Positions 1-8,598 of a stretch of 64,000 bases of DNA are shown here, piece after piece. A program made the translations under genes and the position numbers. The notes under the pieces were generated by a model, which did not search any database, was not told where the DNA came from, and was given only the letters and a program-made list of their open reading frames with translations. The stretch's first letter is position 1. Every line of letters starts with the position of its first letter. The stretch spans positions 124,001 through 188,000 of the forward strand of contig CABIZF010000006.1 of NCBI GenBank assembly GCA_902363135.1. The letters are read 5' to 3'. Source of the DNA: Lachnospiraceae bacterium (lineage in GTDB: Bacteria; Bacillota; Clostridia; Lachnospirales; Lachnospiraceae).

Positions 1-606
1 TTCGGTACAACCATCCACACGGGCCGCATCCAGCAGCTCCTTCGGAAGGCTCGTCATATACTGCTTAAAGAAGAAAATCGTACCGGCTGCACACAGACCC
101 GGCAGGAAAACACCTGCGTTGTTGTCTACCAGACCGATCTTTGTGATCTCCTGGTACAGCGGAAGCATCAGAATCTCAAACGGTACGGACATCGTCGCGA
201 TGACCATGAAGAACAGAAAACCCTGCAGCTTGAACTTATACATGGAAAGTCCATATGCGATAAAGTAGCAGACAAGCAAGGTCAGCACTACCGTTGTCAG
301 TGTCAGCACGAGACTGTTCTTATACCACATGAAGTATTTTCTGGATGTCTCAAGCACATCCGCAGGCATTCCCTTCGGATGGAAAATCGCAAACAGCTCG
401 CTGTAATTCTGCATGCTCACCGGTGAGTGCAGATCCAGAGACATACCGGTTGTGATTACCTTTGCGCCATCCCGGAAAGAACCGAGCAAACCGCAGACAA
501 GCGGAAATGCGATCAGCAGACAGATAATCAGGAAGAGACCGGTCGCCAGCACGGTTCCCACTTTATGGTTTTCTGCCATTGTTTTCTGTTTTGGAGTCTT
601 TGCCAT
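1..606 (-). CDS. Sugar ABC importer permease, MalG-like (3' end outside window)
   Basis: This is the second membrane subunit of a carbohydrate ABC importer, and only its first 202 codons are in the window. The ATG at 604-606 lies just after the neighbouring permease stop (611). I see a hydrophobic first segment at about residues 17-40, then further membrane segments. Near the window edge is LPKELLDAARVDG, the EAA loop that docks on the ATPase subunit in this family. It is the last visible gene of the unit binding protein (1629-2984), permease (611-1519), this permease. The nearby GH43 gene suggests a plant-type oligosaccharide as substrate, which is inference. Confidence 0.9.
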   Translation of the reverse strand, partial: MAKTPKQKTMAENHKVGTVLATGLFLIICLLIAFPLVCGLLGSFRDGAKVITTGMSLDLHSPVSMQNYSELFAIFHPKGMPADVLETSRKYFMWYKNSLVLTLTTVVLTLLVCYFIAYGLSMYKFKLQGFLFFMVIATMSVPFEILMLPLYQEITKIGLVDNNAGVFLPGLCAAGTIFFFKQYMTSLPKELLDAARVDGCTE

Positions 607-610
607 TTCC

Positions 611-1519
611 CTAGTCCTCCTTCTTCTTTCCGATATGGAAGGTACCTGTTGCGATAAGCTGTACGAAGTTGATTACAAGCGCAATCACCATCAGTACTAC
701 GCCAACTGCACATGCATAACCCATATCATTTTTCTCAATACCACGACGGTACAGGTATCCTACGATCGTAAGACCGATATTCTTCGGAGAGTTATTGCCA
801 CCCCAGATCATGAAGCTCTCAAGGAACATGGACAGACCTGCGAATACAGAAATTGTGACAACGTATACCGTCGTCGGCTTCAGAAGAGGAAGTGTGATGT
901 AACGGAACTTCTGCCATCCGTTTGCACCGTCGATATCTCCGGACTCATACAAAGACGTATCGATTGCCTTCAGTCCGGCTACATAGTAAAGGATATTCAC
1001 ACCGGTCCAGCGCCATACACACAGCAGCAGCAGTGCGCACCAGCCGGTCGACTTGGATCTCAGCCACGGCTGAGACGCCTTTCCGAGTGCATTCATGATA
1101 ACGTTCAGCTGTCCGTTGTCTCCCTCTGAGAACATCAGACGGAACAGCAGACCGGAAATAACTACGGATGTCAGTGCCGGAATGTACATGATGACCTTCC
1201 ATACACCCTTTGCCTTTGTCAGACGGCTCTCAAGCAGCACAGCCAGAAGCATCGGGATCGGCACCATCAGAAGCAGTGTCAGCACCATATATTCCAAACT
1301 GTTTCCAACGGCAATACGGAACACCTTATCACCCAACAGCTTTTTAAAATGCTTGGCACCCACCCATTTCATTCCGCCGAACGATACGTCCTGGAAACTC
1401 ATGGAAATACCAGAAACCAGCGGATACAACCAGAAAATCAGCAGGCTCAGCACAAACGGAACCACAAACACATATGGTGCGATCTTCTGGGAATACAATA
1501 ACTTCTTTGCTTTTTTCAC
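611..1519 (-). CDS. Sugar ABC importer permease, MalF-like
   Basis: First membrane subunit of the same carbohydrate ABC importer, 302 aa. It starts with GTG, with AAAGGAGG 8 nt upstream. About six hydrophobic segments are visible, the first at residues 13-35. The cytoplasmic EAA loop is at about residues 191-212 (YESGDIDGANGWQKF followed by ITLPLL). Here the usual EAA is replaced by ESG, a modest deviation that still fits the family. It lies 109 bp downstream of the binding protein and 4 bp before the next permease, so the three are almost certainly one operon. The ATPase is not in view; in this family it is often a shared MsmK-type protein encoded elsewhere. Confidence 0.92.
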   Translation of the reverse strand: MKKAKKLLYSQKIAPYVFVVPFVLSLLIFWLYPLVSGISMSFQDVSFGGMKWVGAKHFKKLLGDKVFRIAVGNSLEYMVLTLLLMVPIPMLLAVLLESRLTKAKGVWKVIMYIPALTSVVISGLLFRLMFSEGDNGQLNVIMNALGKASQPWLRSKSTGWCALLLLCVWRWTGVNILYYVAGLKAIDTSLYESGDIDGANGWQKFRYITLPLLKPTTVYVVTISVFAGLSMFLESFMIWGGNNSPKNIGLTIVGYLYRRGIEKNDMGYACAVGVVLMVIALVINFVQLIATGTFHIGKKKED

Positions 1520-1628
1520 AATGTATTCCTCCTTTCACATCTTCACATCAAAGAGGGGCGGTCCGGGAATGCAATTCCCTTGACCTCCCCATATCATTTC
1601 ATATTACTGATTTAATGCGAACCGCCTA

Positions 1629-2984
1629 TCAGCCGATCTCGCTGTCAATTGCATCCTGTGCCTCCTGAAGAGCATCTGCAACATCCGCGCCATCAACGAA
1701 GATCTCGTTCAGGGTGTAGGTATTGATCTGCTCGTTCAGTGCCGGAGAGTTAGCGGTCGTGTAGATTGTTCCGATCGCATCGTTTGCTGCCAGCTCATTC
1801 AGAACCTCATACGGCTTTACACGGAAGAATGTGTTGTACTGGTTGGACTCGTCATATGCGAATGCCTCATCAGACCACAGAGCCTCATTGCAAACGTCAA
1901 ATCCAAGGTCGTTCCAGATGTGCTTCTCACCGTCCTCAGAGCACTTAGCCCATGCAAGCCACTCAGCTGCAAGCTCCGGATTCTCACACCCGTTTGTTAC
2001 AACTGTACCGGTACCACCGATACCAACAGAACACTTCTGACCCTCTTCGAATACCGGGCAGGTTGTGATATCCCATTTGCCCTTTTCATCCGGCATGTAG
2101 TTTGTGAAACGGCTCATGTACCACATTGCCTTCGGGAAGGAAGCGATCTTGCCATCAACGATCTGTGCACGGCATCCGTCTGTATCGGTATGTCCGTCAG
2201 TAGAGATCATTGCAATACCATCGTTCAGCCACTCCTGCTGCATGGTCAGCATCTTCTGTACAGAATCAAGCTGTACATTTACCTCTGCATCCTCGCCAAG
2301 GCCGCCGGTCCAGTCCTCACCGCACTCAGCCATAGCCAGCCACAGCCAGTCTGTTCCGCCTGTATCAACAGAAGTCAGGTACACTTCACCATTGGAAGCT
2401 TCCTTCAGCTGCTCACCAAGTGCGGTATAATCATCCCAGGTCTTTACAGACTTATAATCAAGGCCATACTGCTCAAAGATCGCTGCATTCCAGTACATTA
2501 CGGTAGCGCCTACGTGTGTCGGAACACCGATTCTTGCGCCATCTGCTCTGGAGTATACGTCCAGACGAGCCTTTACAAGAGAATCCTCATACGGAGCAAG
2601 TGCCTCTGTCATATCATACAGCGGGCAATCCTCGCCAACGTAGTTCGGGAACTGACCGATCTCGATATCACACATATCCGGTGCACCGCTGCCAGCCTGC
2701 AAGGACATCATCAGCTTATTGTGCATGTCAGTGTACGGATAAGTGCTGAACGTAATCTGGATCTGCTTGTCCGGGTTCTGCGCATTCCACTCATTTACCA
2801 TGTTTGCGTAGAACTCATTGTGCACATCTACGAATGACCACAGCTCAAAGTGTGTTCCGTCTTCCGGTCCTACGGTGGTGACTGCGCTCGGAGCTGCCTC
2901 TGTCTCTTCCTCAGCGAAAGCAACCGTTCCCATGGATGCTACCATAGAAGCAGCGAGGAGCATTGTAAGCCATTTCTTCTTCAT
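1629..2984 (-). CDS. Sugar ABC importer extracellular binding protein
   Basis: Solute-binding protein of the carbohydrate importer, 451 aa. I chose the ATG at 2984 because CCTCCTT (AGGAGG on the coding strand) sits 7 nt away and a signal peptide follows directly: MKKKWLTMLLAASM, then a small-residue AFA cleavage site and an acidic linker EEETEAA. There is no lipobox cysteine, unlike most Gram-positive binding proteins. The body has family 1 extracellular solute-binding features, such as WNAQNPDKQIQITF near the N terminus and many Trp/Tyr residues suited to sugar stacking. It is the first gene of the operon with the two permeases and is divergent from the ArsR-type regulator at 3357, the probable controller (inference). 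Confidence 0.93.
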   Translation of the reverse strand: MKKKWLTMLLAASMVASMGTVAFAEEETEAAPSAVTTVGPEDGTHFELWSFVDVHNEFYANMVNEWNAQNPDKQIQITFSTYPYTDMHNKLMMSLQAGSGAPDMCDIEIGQFPNYVGEDCPLYDMTEALAPYEDSLVKARLDVYSRADGARIGVPTHVGATVMYWNAAIFEQYGLDYKSVKTWDDYTALGEQLKEASNGEVYLTSVDTGGTDWLWLAMAECGEDWTGGLGEDAEVNVQLDSVQKMLTMQQEWLNDGIAMISTDGHTDTDGCRAQIVDGKIASFPKAMWYMSRFTNYMPDEKGKWDITTCPVFEEGQKCSVGIGGTGTVVTNGCENPELAAEWLAWAKCSEDGEKHIWNDLGFDVCNEALWSDEAFAYDESNQYNTFFRVKPYEVLNELAANDAIGTIYTTANSPALNEQINTYTLNEIFVDGADVADALQEAQDAIDSEIG

Positions 2985-3356
2985 AAAGATCCTCCTTCTT
3001 GGTACAATTTGCACATACGACTGTTTCGATTGCTTCGAAAAGTTTTTGTGCATCCTGTACACTTTTTTTGTGTTGTTTAAAATTTCTAGTCATAATATAC
3101 AACATTTCCAGCGCATTGTCAATTGTAAATTAAATTATTTTATGATTTTCTATAATTAACAAAAAGTCCGTCCGCTATTGTAAATAATACCCCTGTGTTT
3201 TTGTGCATGATGCTCAAACCCAACTTTTGTCTTTTATTTTTCCTTAAAAAATTCTCTGTTTTCTTTACTTTTTTCTAAAATTCAATTGCGTTTTCCGTGG
3301 TTTTATTTTAAAATTTATAAACAGACACAAACATGAGAAAGTAAGAAAGGAACAAC
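2985..3356. other. Divergent AT-rich intergenic region
   Basis: 372 bp separate the divergent binding-protein gene and the ArsR-type regulator. The stretch is very AT-rich, with several T runs, and must hold the promoters of both units. I see no convincing gene, tRNA or riboswitch and no perfect operator palindrome, so I do not place individual promoter boxes. Confidence 0.6.
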
Positions 3357-4295
3357 ATGCGTTACATTAACAATCTTTCCGAAGAACTGGAGGTCTTCAA
3401 AGCACTCGGCTCAGAGGTCCGGATCTCTATCCTGAATCTGCTGCTGGAGCGTGGCAAAATGAGCATGAATGAGCTCGCAGAGCAGCTCGATATCACAAAC
3501 GGTGCTATGACGAATCACATCCGTAAGCTCGAGAGTGCCGATCTGATCCGGGTCACCTCTGATCCGAATGTCCACGGCAATCTGAAGCTGTGCGAGCCGC
3601 ATCTGGACAAGATCCTCTTCATTCTGAACCGCGGCATCCAGTACAATAACGAATATAAGTCTTATCTGCGCGCCGGACAGTACTCCTCCTACGAGGTCTA
3701 CCCGACCTGCGGGATCTCCACCACCTCCTCTGTGATCGGCGAAGTCGATGACGCCCGTTATTTCGCACATCAGAAGCATTTTGAGGCGGATATTCTCTGG
3801 TTTTCCAGAGGCTATGTGGAATATCAGATTCCGAGCATCATTCCCTATCACAACAAAATCGACCAGATTTCCATTTCCGCCGAGCTCTCTTCCGAGGCAC
3901 CCGGCAGCAATGAAAACTGGCCGTCTGATATACATTTCTATCTGAATAATACATTTATCGGCGTCTGGACAAGTCCCGGGGACTACGCAGATGTACAGGG
4001 ACTGTTCACGCCGGACTGGTGGTTTGCCAACTGGAACCAGTACGGTCTGCTGAAAACGCTGACCATCAACCGCAACGGCGTATTTATGGACAATGAACGC
4101 CTTTCCAACGTAAGTATCGATCAGCTGCACCTCGATTACCGGGACAAGCTCTTCTTCCGCATGGAGGTACCGGATTCCGCCAAGCATATCGGCGGGCTGA
4201 CCGTGTTCGGGCGCGGCTTCGGCAACTACAATCAGGATATCGAATTCCGCATTCAATATAGTCCGCTTCCTAACGTATTACCCGAGATGAGGTAG
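3357..4295 (+). CDS. ArsR-type regulator with large C-terminal domain (copy 1)
   Basis: Probable transcription regulator of the sugar operon, 312 aa. ATG has AAAGGAA upstream. Residues about 8-80 form an ArsR-type winged helix (KALGSEVRISILNLL, then MSMNELAEQLDITNGAMTNH). Residues about 100-312 form a domain I cannot name. Its motifs recur in the paralogue at 5523-6443: PTCG, LWFSRGYVEYQIP, TPDWWF and GFGNYNQDI. Classical ArsR proteins are about 100 aa, so a 200-residue extension is unusual. Its mostly beta, aromatic-rich look suggests sugar or effector binding, but that is inference. It is divergent from the importer operon and convergent with GH43. Confidence 0.85.
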   Translation: MRYINNLSEELEVFKALGSEVRISILNLLLERGKMSMNELAEQLDITNGAMTNHIRKLESADLIRVTSDPNVHGNLKLCEPHLDKILFILNRGIQYNNEYKSYLRAGQYSSYEVYPTCGISTTSSVIGEVDDARYFAHQKHFEADILWFSRGYVEYQIPSIIPYHNKIDQISISAELSSEAPGSNENWPSDIHFYLNNTFIGVWTSPGDYADVQGLFTPDWWFANWNQYGLLKTLTINRNGVFMDNERLSNVSIDQLHLDYRDKLFFRMEVPDSAKHIGGLTVFGRGFGNYNQDIEFRIQYSPLPNVLPEMR

Positions 4296-4327
4296 TGCCG
4301 GTACATGACAAAACCGACATGGAAGCT

Positions 4328-5287
4328 TTACTCGTATGAGAATACCGGTGTGCCATCCTCCGCCCACTTTACTTCCATAATCATCGCATGGCGGTTTGGA
4401 TTGTAAAGCGGGTCACCGATGATCTCCGTCTCAGTACGGGCATGATAGATCATCAGATCCTTACTGCCGTCCTCAGACTTGACAAAGCAATTGTGACCCG
4501 GTCCATAAATTTTTTTGGACGCATCAGAACGAAGAACCGGATAGCGGGATTTTTTCCAGGAAGCCGGATCCAGAAGATCTGCATCCTCGTCTGCGGTCAA
4601 CATGCCGACGCAATAATCGATGCCGGTCTCGCTTGCGGAAAACGTCAAAAACAGCTTTCCGTCATGCTTGAGAAGGAACGGTCCTTCATTTACCCAGAAG
4701 CCCACACGCTCCCAGTCATAGTCCGGTGTCGTCAGAAGCACCTGTGCAGTCTTAAGCTTGTACGGACTCTGCATTTTTGCAATGTACAGATTCGAAATCT
4801 TCTTGCCGACGCCGACCTTCTCCGCCCATACATAGTAATGCTCGCCGCGGTGCTCAAAGACCGTCGCATCCAGTGAGAAGTCCTCAAAAGAAAACTCATC
4901 GTCATCACTTCTCTGCATTTTCCCTTTCTCTACCCAGGTACCGGTGATCGGGTCTGCATCTGCACACTCCAACACATACGGACGAATCGCCCATATATCG
5001 TCGATATCGCCGCCGGCAAAATAAATGTACCATTTCCCGTCTAGGTAATGCAGCTCAGGCGCCCAGATATGTACGCTCATGATCCCTTTGTCATGTTTTT
5101 TCCAGATCATAGTCTCTTCGGCATCCGCCAGGTCTGCCAGAGTCGATGCGCGGCGCAGCGCGATTCCATTGTACTCCGGAAGCGATGCGGTAAAATAATA
5201 CATCCCGTCGGTATGGCGGTACACATATGGATCCGCTCTCTGAAGAATCCACGGCTCATTGTATTTCAGTTCTTTTGTCTCGCTCAT
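4328..5287 (-). CDS. Glycoside hydrolase family 43 protein
   Basis: Probable cytoplasmic GH43 enzyme, 319 aa, with no signal peptide. It would cleave arabinose- or xylose-containing oligosaccharides brought in by the adjacent importer. The ATG at 5287 has GGAGGA upstream; a longer reading to 5320 lacks a ribosome site. The five-bladed fold signature starts with the general base in RADPYVYRH (residues about 18-26), continues with HIWAPELHYLDGKWYIYFAGG, and has the likely acid Glu in VNEGPFLLKHDGKLF. The exact substrate cannot be read from sequence. It sits between two paralogous ArsR-type regulators. Confidence 0.88.
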   Translation of the reverse strand: MSETKELKYNEPWILQRADPYVYRHTDGMYYFTASLPEYNGIALRRASTLADLADAEETMIWKKHDKGIMSVHIWAPELHYLDGKWYIYFAGGDIDDIWAIRPYVLECADADPITGTWVEKGKMQRSDDDEFSFEDFSLDATVFEHRGEHYYVWAEKVGVGKKISNLYIAKMQSPYKLKTAQVLLTTPDYDWERVGFWVNEGPFLLKHDGKLFLTFSASETGIDYCVGMLTADEDADLLDPASWKKSRYPVLRSDASKKIYGPGHNCFVKSEDGSKDLMIYHARTETEIIGDPLYNPNRHAMIMEVKWAEDGTPVFSYE

Positions 5288-5421
5288 TATTTCCTCCTTC
5301 ACGCACAATACTTTATGCATTTTTAAAATATTTTAAGCAACTGTAAACATTATATGCATAATGTTCACCTATTTCAATCATTTTTTATTTTTTTGTCAGT
5401 CTTCCACAAATTCTAGTAAAA

Positions 5422-5484
5422 CGGACATTCGCAATCCGCTTCGCTACTTGCTCATGAACGCAGTCGCTTCGCGATCTGCGTTCA
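5422..5484 (+). repeat. Dispersed structured repeat, short form
   Basis: Short copy of a structured intergenic repeat found through the window. It has the core ACATTCGCAATCCGCT...GCTACTTGCTCATG, followed by a second hairpin: GAACGCA, gtc, GC, ttc, GC, gatc, TGCGTTC. The 3-nt and 4-nt internal-loop sides match the layout of hairpin I in the long copies near 10.05, 28.0 and 44.1 kb. Confidence 0.8.
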
Positions 5485-5522
5485 AAAAAATTGAGCCATT
5501 CTGCCAATGACTCAACTTCCAT

Positions 5523-6443
5523 TTATTCTGCGCCGGTGTAATGGACGCGCACATGAATATCCTGATTGTAATTGCCAAAACCCGCACCGTAAAGCGCTAC
5601 ACCACCCTGATACCGTCCACGCTTTTCCACACCGATACGCAGCTTCAGATGCTGCAGTTCCTCCGCCGTAAAATCGCTCATCCCGACCTCCGATACCTTC
5701 ATTCCATCAACGTATGTGCCAACGCGTGTCACAACGATCATTTTCATCAGCCCGAACTGCCGCTCCCGCCCATACCACCAGGCCGGGGTATAGATGCCCT
5801 TGCTCCACTGAAACTCCGGCGGCGTCACCCACGTGGCAATTTTCCGCTCATTCAGATAAAAATCAATCTCCGCCTGACTGTCCGGAAGCATTCCGACCCG
5901 ATCCGGGGAAATCTCAAAATAAAACGTCATCTGATTCATCTTCTGATTCGCCGAAAGCATATTTGGAATCCGGTATTCCACATAGCCCTCTGAGAACCAG
6001 AGCAGCCCGGCCTGCAGCCGGTCCGGCAGTGCAAAGTAATGTGTGTCATTTTCCCGGCCGATCATACTGTACACGCTGCATAGTCCGCACGGGGCAGTCA
6101 CATCAAATGCATCGAAATATCCGATCTGAAGCTCCTCATCCTTCACACGGATCTCCCGCACCTCCTCGGTCCGTCCGTTCACCAGAATCTGGTCTACCTT
6201 CATACTGCACCGCTTCTGATTTCCGTGTCCGGTACACTCGGTCACCGTGTGGATAATCCCACACTCCTCAAGTCTGCGAATATGTGCCGTCAGTGCACCA
6301 TTTGTCAGCTCCAGCGCCGACGCAATCTCATTCATGTTCATTTCCCCGCGCTCGGAAAGCAGCTCCACGATCCGCATACGCACATCCGACCCCAACGTCT
6401 TAAATAGTTCTAGGCCGTCATTTAAATTTTTAATATGCAGCAT
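5523..6443 (-). CDS. ArsR-type regulator with large C-terminal domain (copy 2)
   Basis: Paralogue of the regulator at 3357, 306 aa. The ATG at 6443 follows GGGGGA and aligns with the start of copy 1 (MLHIKNLNDGLELFKTLGSDV here, MRYINNLSEELEVFKALGSEV there, each read in two parts). The winged helix is at about residues 8-78. The large C-terminal domain shares PCG, LLWFSEGYVEYRIP, TPAWWY and GAGFGNYNQDIH with copy 1. This sequence has an extra variable stretch around residues 80-105. Having two such proteins either side of one GH43 gene suggests duplication and separate control of importer and enzyme (inference). Confidence 0.85.
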   Translation of the reverse strand: MLHIKNLNDGLELFKTLGSDVRMRIVELLSERGEMNMNEIASALELTNGALTAHIRRLEECGIIHTVTECTGHGNQKRCSMKVDQILVNGRTEEVREIRVKDEELQIGYFDAFDVTAPCGLCSVYSMIGRENDTHYFALPDRLQAGLLWFSEGYVEYRIPNMLSANQKMNQMTFYFEISPDRVGMLPDSQAEIDFYLNERKIATWVTPPEFQWSKGIYTPAWWYGRERQFGLMKMIVVTRVGTYVDGMKVSEVGMSDFTAEELQHLKLRIGVEKRGRYQGGVALYGAGFGNYNQDIHVRVHYTGAE

Positions 6444-6550
6444 ATCATTCCCCCAGGCGGATATTTGCAATCCGCTTTATTTCCTGCTCACAATCGAATA
6501 TGTGCGGTCAGCCGCCACAATATCCCATTGGCCTGAATTTCTCACGCAAA

Positions 6551-6587
6551 AAGACTGCCGCCCACCATCAAGTGTCTGCGGCAGCCT
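6551..6587 (-). terminator. Rho-independent terminator of the malic enzyme gene
   Basis: On the minus strand CTGCCGC pairs with GCGGCAG, followed by TCTTTTT, about 80 nt after the malic enzyme stop. Confidence 0.75.
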
Positions 6588-6667
6588 CATCAACTGCAAT
6601 TATTATATACTTTTTTTATATACAGCGCAAGAAAAAATAAATCAGATCATGAACGCAGCTGTCTCGA

Positions 6668-7840
6668 TCAGATGCGTGCTACGCCGCTCTTTCTTGCCGC
6701 TTCTGCAACTGCCTTTGCAACGGTATCCTTTACACGCGGATCAAATGCTGCCGGCAGAATATAATCTGCATTCAGCTCCTCATCGCTTACAAGGCTTGCC
6801 AGAGCGTAAGCTGCTGCTACCTTCATCTCTGAGTTGATATCAGATGCGCGTACATCCAGAGCACCGCGGAAGATGCCCGGGAATGCAAGAACGTTGTTTA
6901 CCTGGTTCGGGAAATCGCTGCGGCCGGTCGATACGACTGCTGCTCCGCCTGCCTTTGCCTCATCCGGGAAAATCTCCGGAGTCGGGTTCGCGCATGCAAA
7001 GATAATCGCATCCTTTGCCATCGTCTGTACCATCTCCTTGGTCAGGGTACCCGGTGCGGAAACTCCGATAAATACGTCTGCACCCTTGATTACCTCTGCC
7101 AGAGTACCCTTTTCATGGTTCTGGTTCGTGATCTTCGCCATCTCTTCCTTGATCGGATTCAGACCCTCACGTCCCTCATAGATCGCACCGGTACGGTCGG
7201 TCATGATAACGTTCTTCAGGCCCATGCTCATCAGAAGCTTGATGATTGCGATACCAGCTGCGCCTGCGCCGCTCGTAACGATCTTGATGTCATGGATGTC
7301 TTTCTTCACAAGCTTCAGTGCATTGATCAGTCCTGCCAGCGTGATAACAGCGGTACCATGCTGATCATCATGGAAGATCGGGATATCGCAGCGCTCTTTG
7401 AGCTTCTGCTCGATCTCGAAGCAGCGCGGTGCACTGATGTCCTCAAGATTTACGCCACCAAAGCTGCCTGCCAGCAGAGCGACTGTATTTACGATGTCAT
7501 CCACATTCTTGCTGCGTACGCAGAGCGGAATTGCGTCTACTCCGCCGAATGCCTTGAACAGCACTGCCTTTCCTTCCATAACCGGCATACCAGCCTCCGG
7601 TCCGATATCTCCAAGGCCGAGAACTGCCGTACCATCTGTTACAACTGCTACAGTGTTCCAGCGGCGTGTCAGCTCATAGCTCTTATTTACATCCTTCTGA
7701 ATCTCCAGGCACGGCTGTGCTACGCCCGGTGTGTATGCGAGAGAAAGAGCCTCCTTGTTGTCTACAGACGCTCTTGCCGTCATCTCGATTTTACCTTTCA
7801 GTTCATAATGAAGCTTCAGTGATTCCTTTGCGTAATCCAA
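6668..7840 (-). CDS. Malic enzyme (malate dehydrogenase, oxaloacetate-decarboxylating)
   Basis: Short bacterial malic enzyme, 390 aa, which converts malate to pyruvate and CO2 with reduction of NAD(P). The start is TTG with AGGAGG 8 nt upstream. The N-terminal part has the tyrosine region and YTPGVAQPCLEI. The catalytic and metal part has GDIGPEAGMPVMEGK, followed by FHDDQHGTAVI. The nucleotide fold begins at about residue 190 (SGAGAAGIAIIKLL). I cannot tell NAD from NADP use from sequence alone. It is a single-gene unit with its own terminator, followed by an ArsR-type regulator that reads the same way. Confidence 0.95.
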   Translation of the reverse strand: MDYAKESLKLHYELKGKIEMTARASVDNKEALSLAYTPGVAQPCLEIQKDVNKSYELTRRWNTVAVVTDGTAVLGLGDIGPEAGMPVMEGKAVLFKAFGGVDAIPLCVRSKNVDDIVNTVALLAGSFGGVNLEDISAPRCFEIEQKLKERCDIPIFHDDQHGTAVITLAGLINALKLVKKDIHDIKIVTSGAGAAGIAIIKLLMSMGLKNVIMTDRTGAIYEGREGLNPIKEEMAKITNQNHEKGTLAEVIKGADVFIGVSAPGTLTKEMVQTMAKDAIIFACANPTPEIFPDEAKAGGAAVVSTGRSDFPNQVNNVLAFPGIFRGALDVRASDINSEMKVAAAYALASLVSDEELNADYILPAAFDPRVKDTVAKAVAEAARKSGVARI

Positions 7841-7976
7841 TGTGATATCCTCCTTACGAATGCTTTGTCATTGCTTTTCGATTCCATATCTATTCTACCG
7901 TTTTTTTCTGATTCGTCAATGTTTTTTTTTTAACAATCTACAGAAATCCGCATTATTGAGAAAACAGAGCAAAATC

Positions 7977-8375
7977 TTAACGGCATACAAAGCCCTTCGC
8001 CCTGAGCATGGACTCGGTCTCCTCCAGATATTCGCAGTGGAAAATCACCGACTGACCATGTTCCCCGCCAAAGGAGGAATACATATAATTGATGTTCACA
8101 TTGCTCTCGGTGCACGCCAGAAGCAGCGCATCCAGGCTCTCCATATCTTCCACAGCCACTTCGATCACATCATAATTTTTTATGAGCAGCCCCTGCGCAG
8201 CAAGCACGTGCTCAGCCTCCGCCGGCTGATCGACAATCAGTCTGAGAATCCCAAACTCCGGGGAATCAACGGAACAAAATGCCTCTGTCTCGATCCGGTG
8301 CTGCCGCAGCAGCTCCGTCACCTGCCGGAAACTGCCCGGCCTGTTCTCTACAAATACGGAAAGTTGTCTGATCAT
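7977..8375 (-). CDS. Tandem ACT-domain protein
   Basis: 132 aa, made of two ACT units: residues about 1-68 (QLSVFVENRPGSFRQVTELL) and 69-132. ACT domains bind small ligands, usually amino acids, and regulate metabolic enzymes. A free-standing tandem ACT protein with no catalytic domain is common in Clostridia, and its partner is not known from context. It is followed in transcription by malic enzyme (137 bp gap), but nothing shows that they are functionally linked. The ligand is unknown. Confidence 0.85.
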   Translation of the reverse strand: MIRQLSVFVENRPGSFRQVTELLRQHRIETEAFCSVDSPEFGILRLIVDQPAEAEHVLAAQGLLIKNYDVIEVAVEDMESLDALLLACTESNVNINYMYSSFGGEHGQSVIFHCEYLEETESMLRAKGFVCR

Positions 8376-8434
8376 ATATACTACCCTGTCCTTTCTGACT
8401 ACCTCTTCTTCTATAATGTTCTATAATGGTCAAT

Positions 8435-8497
8435 CGGATATTCGCAATCCATCCCTGCAGCTCTGCTGACAGGGCCTAGCTTCGCTACTTGCATCCG
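8435..8497 (+). repeat. Dispersed structured repeat, short form
   Basis: Copy of the intergenic repeat: CGGAT pairs with ATCCG as the outer stem, with conserved GCAATCC and GCTACTTGC as internal loop and CCCTG/CAGGG as the inner stem. It lies between the ACT gene and the serine hydrolase. Confidence 0.8.
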
Positions 8498-8598
8498 GTA
8501 ATCTGTCCGAATTTTGAACATGCAGCGGAGCCTGTTCTCAATTTAAAGCGCTAAAGTATTTTAACGCTTATCGGCTCACATGTCAATCTGCATTTTCT

